Source: Chthoniobacter sp. (lineage in GTDB: Bacteria; Verrucomicrobiota; Verrucomicrobiia; Chthoniobacterales; Chthoniobacteraceae). From it: a stretch of 33,135 nt of DNA. The stretch lies in the NCBI GenBank assembly GCA_028293645.1, contig JAQGOK010000203.1:1-33135 (forward strand), written 5' to 3'. The position numbers and the translations under genes are program-made. Below are positions 9,306 through 18,032 of the stretch, piece by piece. The notes under the pieces are model-generated. The model saw nothing but the letters and a program-made list of their open reading frames with translations. It was not told the DNA's origin and made no database searches. Numbering within the stretch: the stretch's first letter is position 1; every line of letters starts with the position of its first letter.

Positions 9306-9611
9306 TCAGGCGCTCTGATCCTCCAGCTGCTTTCCGAGGTAATCGCTGAGCGTTCCGAGCGTCGCGAAGGGGCTCGTTTCCTTCGACAAGAGTTCCTCGT
9401 CGGTGATCATGAATTCGACGCCGAACTCTTTCTGGATGTTCGCTTCAACCGCCATGATCAAGGTCACGAAATCGAGTGATTCCAGTCTGCTCGACCTGCC
9501 ATACAGCTCAGCATTGGGCGCCTTTTCGATTCGGCTTTCCGCCACCAAACCTTGGTTGAGCGTATCCACCGCCCGGTAGATGGCCTTCAAAATACGCTCG
9601 TCTTTGTTCAT
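9306..9611 (-). CDS. Acyl carrier protein
   Basis: 101 aa; phosphopantetheine-site-like 'RLESLDFVTLIMAVEANIQKEFGVEF'. Ends 15 nt upstream of the KAS III start, same strand. Confidence 0.87.
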   Translation of the reverse strand: MNKDERILKAIYRAVDTLNQGLVAESRIEKAPNAELYGRSSRLESLDFVTLIMAVEANIQKEFGVEFMITDEELLSKETSPFATLGTLSDYLGKQLEDQSA

Positions 9612-9685
9612 CGTGCTCGGGTGCCGAGCCGTGACTCTATTTTAGCTCCCTGCAGCGGCAAGCCACGAAGCGGGAACTCCCTATC

Positions 9686-11371
9686 GTGAACTGCCTTCTC
9701 ACCATCGTGGTCCTCACGAAGGACGCGGGCTTCGTCAGCTCAAGGAGCCGTGATGCGAGCGACCCGACTCTCGTTGAATGGTGTGCGGTGTCAGCAACCG
9801 AGGATCTGCTCCCGGGGGTCAAAGCGGGAGCCGGGCGTTTCGTCAGCTTCATCGAAGAGCCCGCATTGAGGTTGGCGGATGGGTTGATCCGAATCGCTCA
9901 ACGACTGCAAGAGGCGGGAGGTGATCTCGCGGTCGGAGCTGGGCGCTGCAATCGGCGCACCGCGAGAATGCTTCGGACCGAAGGGGTGCGTTTCCTTGAT
10001 CCGGCCGGGCTCTGTCCCCTGGTGTTCCGACGTGCAGAGGCTGCTGCTGCGCTCGTGTCACCCTGTGTGTCTGCCGCGGGCGACCATTGGCTGTGGGCGC
10101 TGACCAGTGCGATGACTCGACGGGGCAGGTTGCTCGTGATCGACGACGAGCCCGCCATGCCGAACTGGCGCCGACGAGGTTTGCCTTACGTGAAAACGGC
10201 CACCCTGGATGCGGTCGCACGCGCCAGCGCCCCTGCAGCTTCTCAACCGCAGATCCTGGTCGTCGGCCGCATCGATGCTTCAGTCAGCCTCTACTTCGAC
10301 GGCCTGTCCGAGTCCGTTCGATCGATGCTGCGCTATCGCGAGCCGGGAACGCTGCTGGAAAATCCGGAACCGCTTTTCCACGCGGATGCCATCGTTCTGG
10401 TGCGGGATCTCCAACGCCCCAGTCTTTCGGGCCTGCTCGACACCATCGCTGCGTTGAAGATCCCCTCCGCCTACTTCGCTGACGACAGTTTTCCCACGCT
10501 CCGGCGCGAAGAAAAGAGCTGGTGGTTTTACGAGCCTTGGCGGGTTGCACGGCTAATGACATCCTTTGATGAGGTTTGGGTTTCCACACGCGCCCTGCAG
10601 GACGAGTTCCGGACGACGCACGTCGAGAGCACGATCTTTGGTCTCGTTCTCGACGAACAATTCATGACACCTCTCAGGAGTTCCGGGACAGGTGCCGCTG
10701 GCGTCCGCGTGGCCGTTCCCGGACGACCATTTCGGTCCAGCGACTTTCAAGCAAACGCATGGCCTGCGCTCGTTGATCTGGCGAAATCAAGACGCGTCGA
10801 GGTGATAACCCATGCCGGTTTTCCAATGGCGAATACGAGCGGCCCGGAGGTTCGCCGCATCCCGTGGGAGCCCTCGTTCGCCCAATTCATTCGCGACTGG
10901 CAGGCTACCGAGCCGGCCGTGCTGCTTCACCCGCGGTCGTGCACGCAGAATGCCCGGTTCAAGACCCCGAATGCGCTCCTTGTCGCGTGCTATCTCGGGG
11001 CAGTGCCGGTCATTGCTGAAGGAGAGCCGGCCTACGACGGGTTGGGAGAAGCCGAAGGCGTTTTGCGCGCCGATTCGCCTGCCGTGTGGCTCGCCGCCGT
11101 CGAGCAGGCGCTCATCCCAGGTGAGCGCGAGCGGTTGCTCGATGCGCTGCAGCGATTCTGCCGCGCGCGCTTCACCAGCAGTCAGCAGGAGTCTTTGCTG
11201 ATGAAGCTGGCTACAATGCGACCCGTTGTTGAACCAGCGGAAGCAGATCGGCGAGCCGCGATCGTCGCCAACAAAACCCGGAGCGCAATGGCGCGTGTCG
11301 TCGCCTACGCAGGGAAGCGCGTGATCCTGCAAGTTGCGGACCGCCTCCGATTTTCACCTGCCCGGGTTTGA
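9686..11371 (+). CDS. Glycosyltransferase-like protein (GT-B-like C-terminal half, diverged N-terminal half)
   Basis: 561 aa; 'SFDEVWVSTRALQDEF', 'PAVLLHPRSCTQNARFKTPNALLVACYLGAVPVIAEGEPAYDGL' resembles the donor-site region of family-1-type glycosyltransferases. Confidence 0.55.
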   Translation: MNCLLTIVVLTKDAGFVSSRSRDASDPTLVEWCAVSATEDLLPGVKAGAGRFVSFIEEPALRLADGLIRIAQRLQEAGGDLAVGAGRCNRRTARMLRTEGVRFLDPAGLCPLVFRRAEAAAALVSPCVSAAGDHWLWALTSAMTRRGRLLVIDDEPAMPNWRRRGLPYVKTATLDAVARASAPAASQPQILVVGRIDASVSLYFDGLSESVRSMLRYREPGTLLENPEPLFHADAIVLVRDLQRPSLSGLLDTIAALKIPSAYFADDSFPTLRREEKSWWFYEPWRVARLMTSFDEVWVSTRALQDEFRTTHVESTIFGLVLDEQFMTPLRSSGTGAAGVRVAVPGRPFRSSDFQANAWPALVDLAKSRRVEVITHAGFPMANTSGPEVRRIPWEPSFAQFIRDWQATEPAVLLHPRSCTQNARFKTPNALLVACYLGAVPVIAEGEPAYDGLGEAEGVLRADSPAVWLAAVEQALIPGERERLLDALQRFCRARFTSSQQESLLMKLATMRPVVEPAEADRRAAIVANKTRSAMARVVAYAGKRVILQVADRLRFSPARV

Positions 11372-11490
11372 ATGACCGGGCCCGCGGGAATTGCATCGCG
11401 CCCTCTTTAAACCGATCCCTATGCACATCGTTCCTCGATGCTGTGCACGCTCCATTTGAAGGGCATGGAATCCGCTATTTCAAATCTACG

Positions 11491-11865
11491 ATGTCCGAGA
11501 TACCCCAGCCAACTCCTCCGGAAGGAACGCCAAACACACACGCGCACGGACTGGGGCCCGCAACGTCTTCGGACGTGCGAGCGTTGCACGATGACCTGGA
11601 GCAGGCTCGTCAACTCGCGCAACGCTCCCAGCGGGAGCTGCTTGGAAAATCGAGTGAGCTTGAGGCCTTGAAGGAATTGTTCGAGAAAGCCCGCAAGCAT
11701 CTCATCCAGCTCCAGATGAACATTACACAGCTCCGGGACGAGCGGCATCAACTGGCAAATCAGGCGACGGAAGCCGAGGCGTTGAAGCAGAAGCTCATCG
11801 TAGTCACGGCCGACCGCGATCGACTTCGTGCTCAACTCGAGGGCATTCGGAAATGGCAGGGATGA
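11491..11865 (+). CDS. Hypothetical coiled-coil protein
   Basis: Start set at ATG 11491 (MSEIPQPTPPEG...); heptad-rich 'LHDDLEQARQLAQRSQRELLGKSSELEALKELFEKARKHLIQLQMNITQLRDERHQL'. Confidence 0.68.
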   Translation: MSEIPQPTPPEGTPNTHAHGLGPATSSDVRALHDDLEQARQLAQRSQRELLGKSSELEALKELFEKARKHLIQLQMNITQLRDERHQLANQATEAEALKQKLIVVTADRDRLRAQLEGIRKWQG

Positions 11866-11935
11866 TGGCGCCCGTGCTTCCCACTGCCAGGATTCCGTAT
11901 TTGACCTCCGGGCTGATTGCGCCGGAACTCCGCCC

Positions 11936-12340
11936 GTGATCATCGATGCATGTGTCCTATGTGAGAGACTGGAGCGCGGCTCCGGGCTCCAGAGTAGTTG
12001 GATCACGGCTCATCACATCGACTGCTTTTGGGTGATCAAGAGCTTCCCCGCGATTCTCCAGCTCAGCCTGCTGCTGCGCCTGCGGGTCGAGCCAGAAGAT
12101 CCTGCGCGCTTCGATGCGGTGGTGCGGGCCGTTGACCGAAAGGGTGGCGAGATCGCCGTCAGGCAAAGGCACTCGATGGAGGCCCCCCGAGTATCCGAAG
12201 CGTCCTCGGTCCCGTTTGCCACGGTGAATGATGAGTTCTCGATGAGCCTCAATCTCCCGGAAGCGGGCGAATACAGCGTGGAGATTACCATTGGAGACGA
12301 GCTGCGCTCGCTGCCAATCGTGGTTACGAAGGGGACTTAG
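11936..12340 (+). CDS. Conserved hypothetical protein (tentatively DUF6941-like)
   Basis: Probable GTG start at 11936 (V/MIIDACVLCERLERGSG...); 'SFPAILQLSLLLRLRVEPEDPARFDAVVRAVD' and C-terminal 'EAGEYSVEITIGDELRSLPIVV'. Family name recalled, not verified. Confidence 0.58.
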   Translation: MIIDACVLCERLERGSGLQSSWITAHHIDCFWVIKSFPAILQLSLLLRLRVEPEDPARFDAVVRAVDRKGGEIAVRQRHSMEAPRVSEASSVPFATVNDEFSMSLNLPEAGEYSVEITIGDELRSLPIVVTKGT

Positions 12341-12400
12341 GTCTCTCAGACCAGACAAGCGATCACCCGCCCGTCGGGTGGTTCTCGCTTCCCACAGAAT

Positions 12401-12473
12401 CGGGCCGGCGAGATTTGAACTCGCGACCTCTTGAACCCCATTCAAGCGCACTACCACGCTGTGCTACGGCCCG
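12401..12473 (-). tRNA. tRNA-Pro (anticodon GGG)
   Basis: Reverse complement folds as cloverleaf: acceptor CGGGCCG/CGGCCCG, D-arm GCAC/GTGC, anticodon stem CTTGA-ATGGGGT-TCAAG, T-arm GCGAG-TTCAAAT-CTCGC. CCA not encoded. Confidence 0.95.
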
Positions 12474-12596
12474 CTTTGGAAGGCGCAATGTTGGCGCCGG
12501 GCGGACGCTTGGCAAGCGCGTTCTCGGGTGTGTGTGCTTGAGCCCGCTGGCGAGTTTCCCGTTTCCACCAATGGGTGGCGCTTCTATCGTCCGCGG

Positions 12597-13634
12597 ATGA
12601 ATTTCGAAAAAGTCGTCGTGGTCGGCGCAAGCGGATACTCGGGTGAAGAACTCGTGCGACTGCTCATCCGCCACCCAGGCGTCGAACTGGTGGCGCTCAC
12701 ATCGCGGCAACTCGCTGGGAAAAGGATCGGCGAGGTCTTCCCCAAGTTCGCCGGGATGCGCTATGCCGATCTGGAGTTCATCGAATCCGATGTCGCGAAG
12801 ATCCTGGCGACCAAGGCGGGAGTGATCTTTCTCGCGCTGCCGCATGGCGTTGCGACTGAATTTGCGCGACCGCTCGTGCAGGCTGGGTTGAAGGTCATCG
12901 ATCTCAGCGCGGACTTCCGAATCAAAGATGTGGCGGTCTATGAGGAGTTTTATGGCGAAGCCCATCACGCGCCGGAACTCGCAGCACTGAGCGTTTACGG
13001 ACTGCCTGAGGTTCATCGCGGTTCCATCCAGAACGCGCAACTCGTCGCATCGCCCGGCTGCTATCCGACGAGCGTGATCCTGCCGTTATATCCCCTGCTC
13101 CAGCGTGGATTGATCAAGCCGGAGGACATCGCGGTGTGCTCGATGAGTGGCGTGAGCGGCGCCGGGCGCAATGCAAAGACCGATTACCTTTACGTCGAGT
13201 GCAACGAAAGCGTGCGCGCTTACGGTCTGCCGAAACACCGCCATCTCGCAGAGATCGAACAGGAACTTTCGGCTGCGGCGGGGCGGAAGGTCACCATCGA
13301 TTTCACCCCGCATCTCGTGCCGACCAGCCGCGGCATTCACACGACGATCTTCTGCAAACCGGCGGATGGGGTGGACGCAGCCACGATCTCCGCCGCTTAT
13401 GACGAAGCCTACTCGGACGAGCCATTCGTGCGGCTGCTTCGGGGAGCAAGCCTGCCTGACACCAAGAACGTGGTGCTGACCAACTTCATTGATATCGCCT
13501 GGCGCCATGACCCTCGCACTGGCCGGCTGGTGCTGCTCAGCGCCGAAGATAATTTGACGAAAGGCGCGGCCGGACAGGCGGTGCAATCGCTGAACCTGCT
13601 CTGCGGGCTGCCGGAAACGACCGGCCTGCTCTAG
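12597..13634 (+). CDS. argC: N-acetyl-gamma-glutamyl-phosphate reductase
   Basis: Start set at ATG 12597 (MNFEKVVVVGASGYSGEELVRLL); catalytic 'VASPGCYPTSVILPLYPLL', 'SGVSGAGR', 'HRHLAEIEQEL', 'PHLVPTSRGIHTTIF'. Confidence 0.96.
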   Translation: MNFEKVVVVGASGYSGEELVRLLIRHPGVELVALTSRQLAGKRIGEVFPKFAGMRYADLEFIESDVAKILATKAGVIFLALPHGVATEFARPLVQAGLKVIDLSADFRIKDVAVYEEFYGEAHHAPELAALSVYGLPEVHRGSIQNAQLVASPGCYPTSVILPLYPLLQRGLIKPEDIAVCSMSGVSGAGRNAKTDYLYVECNESVRAYGLPKHRHLAEIEQELSAAAGRKVTIDFTPHLVPTSRGIHTTIFCKPADGVDAATISAAYDEAYSDEPFVRLLRGASLPDTKNVVLTNFIDIAWRHDPRTGRLVLLSAEDNLTKGAAGQAVQSLNLLCGLPETTGLL

Positions 13635-13795
13635 CGCACGCGGCGCGACCTGCTCCGGGCAAGGTGCGGGAATCTTCGCCGCCGCGCGTCCCGGCTGTGC
13701 GATTCTCAATCCGCGGCTTGCGCTTGGCCGCGCTCTTGCTCTCAATCACCACCCGCTCTGGTCCGGAGCCCGGCTGAGCCCAAAAGATTCGAGTC

Positions 13796-15004
13796 ATGTC
13801 CTACACCCAAGTCCAAGGCGGGATCACTGCGCCCCGTGGATTCGTCGCAGGCAGCGCCTATTGCGGAATCAAAGAGAGCAATCCGGACCGTCCTGACATT
13901 GCGGTGATTCATTCACCTCAGCCAACGGTCGTCGCGGCCACGTTCACGACGAACCGCGTCAAAGCAGCCCCGGTGCGGGTCTCGAGCATGCATCTCCGTG
14001 GCGAAGATGTGCGGGCGATCGTCGCGAATTCGGGGAATGCGAACGCATGCACCGGGTTGGAAGGAATCGAGAATGCCAAACGCATGGCGGCTTCCGTCGG
14101 CAAGGCGCTCGATCTCAAACCGCGGCAGGTAATGGTTTGCTCGACGGGACGGATCGGCGTGCAGTTGCCGATCGAGAAGATGGAACCGGTGCTCGCGGAA
14201 TTTCAGGAGCGACTGCGGCCGGATGGATCGATGCGCGCGGCCAAAGCCATCATGACCAGCGACAGCTTTCCCAAAGAACTGGCGGTCGAGTTTGAAGTGG
14301 AAGGCCAGACCGTGCGCATTGGCGGCATCGCCAAAGGCGCGGGCATGATCGACCCGAACATGGCGACGATGCTTTGCTTCCTGACGACCGATGCGGTGAT
14401 CAGCAAACCGCATCTGCAAAAGGCGCTCAGCGTTTCGGTTGAACAGTCGTTCAATCGCATCACGATCGACGGCGACATGAGCACCAATGACACGGTGATC
14501 ATGCTGGCGAACAGCCTATCCGGACACCCGCCGCTGAAGTACGGAACACCGGCATTCAAGCTTTTCCAAAACGCGCTCGATTGCCTCACGCGGAACCTCG
14601 CGCGGATGATCGTCGAGGATGGCGAAGGCGTGACGAAATTCGTCGAGGTACATGTGAACGGAGCCGCTTCACTGAACGACGCGCGCCGGGCGGCGGAGGC
14701 GGTGGCGAATTCCAATCTCGTGAAATGTGCATGGTTCGGAGGTGATCCGAATTGGGGCCGGATCATGGATGCGCTCGGGTATTCCGGTGCCCGGCTGCGC
14801 GAGGAACTGGTCGATATTTTCTACGACGGCGTCAGCGCGGTGAAAGGCGGACTCGCCAGCAAGACCCCCTTTTCCAAGCTCCAGGAGGTGGTCGCGGAAA
14901 AGAAATTCACCATCAACATCGACCTTCATGTCGGCAAAGCAGAGCACACCGTTTACACCACGGATCTCAGCGTCGATTACGTGAAGCTCAACATGGGCGA
15001 ATAG
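13796..15004 (+). CDS. argJ: Bifunctional glutamate N-acetyltransferase/ornithine acetyltransferase
   Basis: 402 aa; 'GGITAPRGFVAGSAYCGIK', 'IVANSGNANACTG', autocleavage motif 'GIAKGAGMIDPNMATMLCFLTTD'. Confidence 0.97.
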   Translation: MSYTQVQGGITAPRGFVAGSAYCGIKESNPDRPDIAVIHSPQPTVVAATFTTNRVKAAPVRVSSMHLRGEDVRAIVANSGNANACTGLEGIENAKRMAASVGKALDLKPRQVMVCSTGRIGVQLPIEKMEPVLAEFQERLRPDGSMRAAKAIMTSDSFPKELAVEFEVEGQTVRIGGIAKGAGMIDPNMATMLCFLTTDAVISKPHLQKALSVSVEQSFNRITIDGDMSTNDTVIMLANSLSGHPPLKYGTPAFKLFQNALDCLTRNLARMIVEDGEGVTKFVEVHVNGAASLNDARRAAEAVANSNLVKCAWFGGDPNWGRIMDALGYSGARLREELVDIFYDGVSAVKGGLASKTPFSKLQEVVAEKKFTINIDLHVGKAEHTVYTTDLSVDYVKLNMGE

Positions 15005-15042
15005 CCCGACGATCCCGCCTGAAAGCATTTCCCAGATCACCC

Positions 15043-15918
15043 ATGGCCCAGACTCCCACGCAACGCGCTGAAGCGCTGATCGAGGCACTCCCGTTCATCC
15101 AAAAATTCCGCGGCGAACTCTTCGTCATCAAGTACGGCGGCAGCGCGATGGAGGATGACAACGTGATCGCGCGCTTCCTGCGTGATGTCGTTTTCCTCGA
15201 AGCGGTCGGGATCAATCCCGTGCTGATCCACGGCGGCGGCAAAGCGATTACGCAGCGGATGCGCGACGCTGGACTGAAAGCGAAGTTCGTCAACGGGCTC
15301 CGGGTGACCGACGAGCAATCGATCCGGATCGTCGAGGAAGTGCTCGATACGCAGATCAATCCTGGAATCGTCACGCAGCTCAATTCACTCGGCGGGAAGG
15401 CGGTCGGCATCCACGGCAAAACCATCCTCGTGGGCAAAAAGCTGCCGCGGCAGACGGAAGGCAAAACCACCAACATCGATCTCGGCTTCGTTGGCGAAGT
15501 CGCGAGCGTCAATCTGGCTCCGATCGAACAGGCCGTAGCCCGCGAAGAGGTGCCGATCATCTCTCCGCTGGCGCGCGACAAGGCGGGCGTCGTCCTCAAT
15601 ATCAACGCCGACATCGCCGCCGGCACAATCGCGGGACATCTCCGCGCATCGAAGATGATCTACCTCAGCGACGTGCCCGGAATCATGCGCGATCCGATGG
15701 ACAAGGAGTCGTTGATTCCGTCGGTGAACCGCGAAAAAATCGATCACCTGCTCGAAGAGGAAATCATCAACGGCGGCATGATCCCGAAGGTGGAAAGCGC
15801 GTTGCACGCCATCTCGCAGGGCGTGAAGAAAGTGCATTTCATCGACGGCCGCATGCCGCATTCACTGCTGCTCGAGATCTTCACGAACACCGGCGTCGGC
15901 ACCGAAATCGTGCCGTAG
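15043..15918 (+). CDS. argB: Acetylglutamate kinase
   Basis: Start set at ATG 15043 (MAQTPTQRAEALIEALPFIQKFRGELFVIKYGGSAM); 'NPVLIHGGGKAI', 'NINADIAAGTIAGHLRASKMIYLSDVPGI', 'GGMIPKVESALHAI'. Confidence 0.97.
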   Translation: MAQTPTQRAEALIEALPFIQKFRGELFVIKYGGSAMEDDNVIARFLRDVVFLEAVGINPVLIHGGGKAITQRMRDAGLKAKFVNGLRVTDEQSIRIVEEVLDTQINPGIVTQLNSLGGKAVGIHGKTILVGKKLPRQTEGKTTNIDLGFVGEVASVNLAPIEQAVAREEVPIISPLARDKAGVVLNINADIAAGTIAGHLRASKMIYLSDVPGIMRDPMDKESLIPSVNREKIDHLLEEEIINGGMIPKVESALHAISQGVKKVHFIDGRMPHSLLLEIFTNTGVGTEIVP

Positions 15919-15927
15919 TCCGGTGCG

Positions 15928-17067
15928 TTAACCCGCGGCGTAAAAGGCGTCGATCTGCTCGACGACATAACGCTGCTGGGCTTCCGTGATCTCTGCGAAG
16001 ATCGGCAACGCGAGACTCTGCCGGGCGGCGCGTTCGGCTTCCGGGAAGTCGCCCTTGGAGTAGCCCAGATCGGCAAAACATTCCTGCATATGCAAGGCGC
16101 GCGGGTAGTAGATTTCGGTCGCAATCCCAGCCTTCGTGAGATGTTCCTTTAGCGCGTCGCGCCGGACCGCGCGGATCACGAACTGGTTGTAGATGTGGTG
16201 ATTCAGGTGGCCACTCGTGGCGTAGCTCTCCGCTGGGAGTTTGACGAGGCGGCTTAGTCCGGCGCGCGCGAATTCCTGCCGGTAAAAGGCGGCACGCGCG
16301 CGCCGCTCCGCGCTCCAAAGATCGAGGTGCGGTAACTTGACCCCGAGCACTGCGGCCTGAATCGCATCCATCCGGAAATTGCCGCCGACCCATTTGTGAT
16401 AGTACCGCGTCTCCATGCCGTGGTTGCGCAACGCGCGGATCTTCGCCGCGAGCACCGAGTCCTTGCACACCACCATTCCCGCATCTCCGAATGCGCCGAG
16501 ATTTTTTGTAGGGTAAAACGAGAACCAACCCGCTTCGCCGATCGCTCCCGCACAGCCGAGCGGGTGCCGCGCTCCGAGAGCCTGCGCGGCATCTTCGAGC
16601 ACCGGGATGCCGTGCTTCTTCCCGAGCGCCAGGATCGGCTGCATGTCCGCGCATTGGCCGAAGAGATGCACGGGAATGATCGCCTTGGGCTTGCGAGTCC
16701 GCGCGAGGGCCTGCTCCAGGGCCGGCACTGACATGTTGAAAGTGGCGGGATCGATATCCACAAACACGGGCCGCGCACCGAGCCGGGCAATGCATCCCGC
16801 CGTCGCGAAAAACGTGTAGGGCGTGGTAATCAGCGCGTCACCCGGCTGCACGTCGAGGGCCATGAGGAGGACGAGCTGGGCGTCCGTTCCCGAGGAAACT
16901 GCGATGGCGTGCTCAACGCCGCAATACTTCGCGACCGCCCGCTCAAAGGCTTCGGTCTTCGGACCCAAAATCAGCGTCTGCGAATCGGCAACCGCCTCCA
17001 TCTCGAACAGAATCTCTGACTTGAGCGGAGCGTATTGCAGCTTGAGATCGAGGAGGGGCACTTGCAT
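15928..17067 (-). CDS. DegT/DnrJ/EryC1/StrS family aminotransferase
   Basis: Start set at ATG 17067 ([19 protein letters not shown]); '[39 protein letters not shown]', PLP-lysine context '[21 protein letters not shown]'. Confidence 0.94.
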   Translation of the reverse strand: MQVPLLDLKLQYAPLKSEILFEMEAVADSQTLILGPKTEAFERAVAKYCGVEHAIAVSSGTDAQLVLLMALDVQPGDALITTPYTFFATAGCIARLGARPVFVDIDPATFNMSVPALEQALARTRKPKAIIPVHLFGQCADMQPILALGKKHGIPVLEDAAQALGARHPLGCAGAIGEAGWFSFYPTKNLGAFGDAGMVVCKDSVLAAKIRALRNHGMETRYYHKWVGGNFRMDAIQAAVLGVKLPHLDLWSAERRARAAFYRQEFARAGLSRLVKLPAESYATSGHLNHHIYNQFVIRAVRRDALKEHLTKAGIATEIYYPRALHMQECFADLGYSKGDFPEAERAARQSLALPIFAEITEAQQRYVVEQIDAFYAAG

Positions 17068-17164
17068 GGCGCAGTTTCCAAAAGGGTGTGCGGCGGCGTC
17101 GAGCCTTCCTGCGCGAAAGAATTTGCCGACGTCGCGACACTCGCGGTCGGCACGTCGCTCCGCT

Positions 17165-17956
17165 ATGCCTCCCCGCATGCATGCGGTCGCACTTATCACC
17201 GGCTCCTCGCGGGGCATCGGCCGCGGAATCGCGCTCGAGCTCGCGCGGCACGCTCAGCACGATCTGCTGATCAATTACGCGGGCAACGAAGCCGCCGCGC
17301 AGGAGTGCCAGCAGCTCTGCCTGGAAGCTGCGGCGGAAAACATTCGCGTCGAGATCGTGCAGGCCGACGTTTCCTCGCGGGAAGATCGAGGGCGCCTTCT
17401 GGACACGGTGCGCGAACGCTTCGGCCGGCTCGATCTGCTGGTCAATAATGCGGGCGTGGCGCCGAGTGTGCGGGCTGATTTGCTCGATGCGGACGAGGCC
17501 TCATTTGATCGCCTGATCGCGATCAATCTCAAAGGTCCTTACTTCCTCACGCAGCAAGCCGCCAAGCTGCTCATCGATTCCCCGCCACACCCATCGCTCC
17601 CTCGCGCCGTAATCAACGTGACCAGCATCTCCGCGTTCACCGCATCGGTAAACCGCGGCGACTATTGCATCGCCAAAGCCGGGCTAGCGATGATGACGAA
17701 ACTCTATGCCGCGCGGCTCGCGGAGTTTGGAATCGGGGTCTTCGAAGTGCAGCCGGGGGTGATCGAGACGGATATGACCGGGCCGGTGAAAGGGAAGTAC
17801 GACGCGCTCTTCGCGGACGGGCTCACGCCGATCAATCGCTGGGGAACCCCAGCCGATGTGGCGAGAGCCGTCGCGGCTGTGGCGCTGGGCGCGTTCCCCT
17901 ACTCCACGGGGCAGGTGTTCAACGTCGATGGCGGCTTCCATCTGCGCACGCTCTGA
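17165..17956 (+). CDS. SDR family oxidoreductase (3-ketoacyl-ACP reductase-like)
   Basis: Start at ATG 17165 (alternative 17177); '[19 protein letters not shown]', '[12 protein letters not shown]', '[40 protein letters not shown]'. Confidence 0.9.
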   Translation: MPPRMHAVALITGSSRGIGRGIALELARHAQHDLLINYAGNEAAAQECQQLCLEAAAENIRVEIVQADVSSREDRGRLLDTVRERFGRLDLLVNNAGVAPSVRADLLDADEASFDRLIAINLKGPYFLTQQAAKLLIDSPPHPSLPRAVINVTSISAFTASVNRGDYCIAKAGLAMMTKLYAARLAEFGIGVFEVQPGVIETDMTGPVKGKYDALFADGLTPINRWGTPADVARAVAAVALGAFPYSTGQVFNVDGGFHLRTL

Positions 17957-18032
17957 ATCGCGGCTTCACGCGCGTGCGTTGCCTTTCGGGCATCTCCCGC
18001 ACTAGCCTTTCGGCCCGTCTCGCTCCCTTTCC

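Noticed and set aside
12363-13040. 225-aa minus-strand ORF
   Set aside because: Its C-terminus is the translation of tRNA-Pro and the rest is antisense to argC.
15919-15927. Only 9 nt between convergent argB and aminotransferase stops
   Set aside because: Tight, but ordinary for a compact bacterial genome; no further structure supports a special function.
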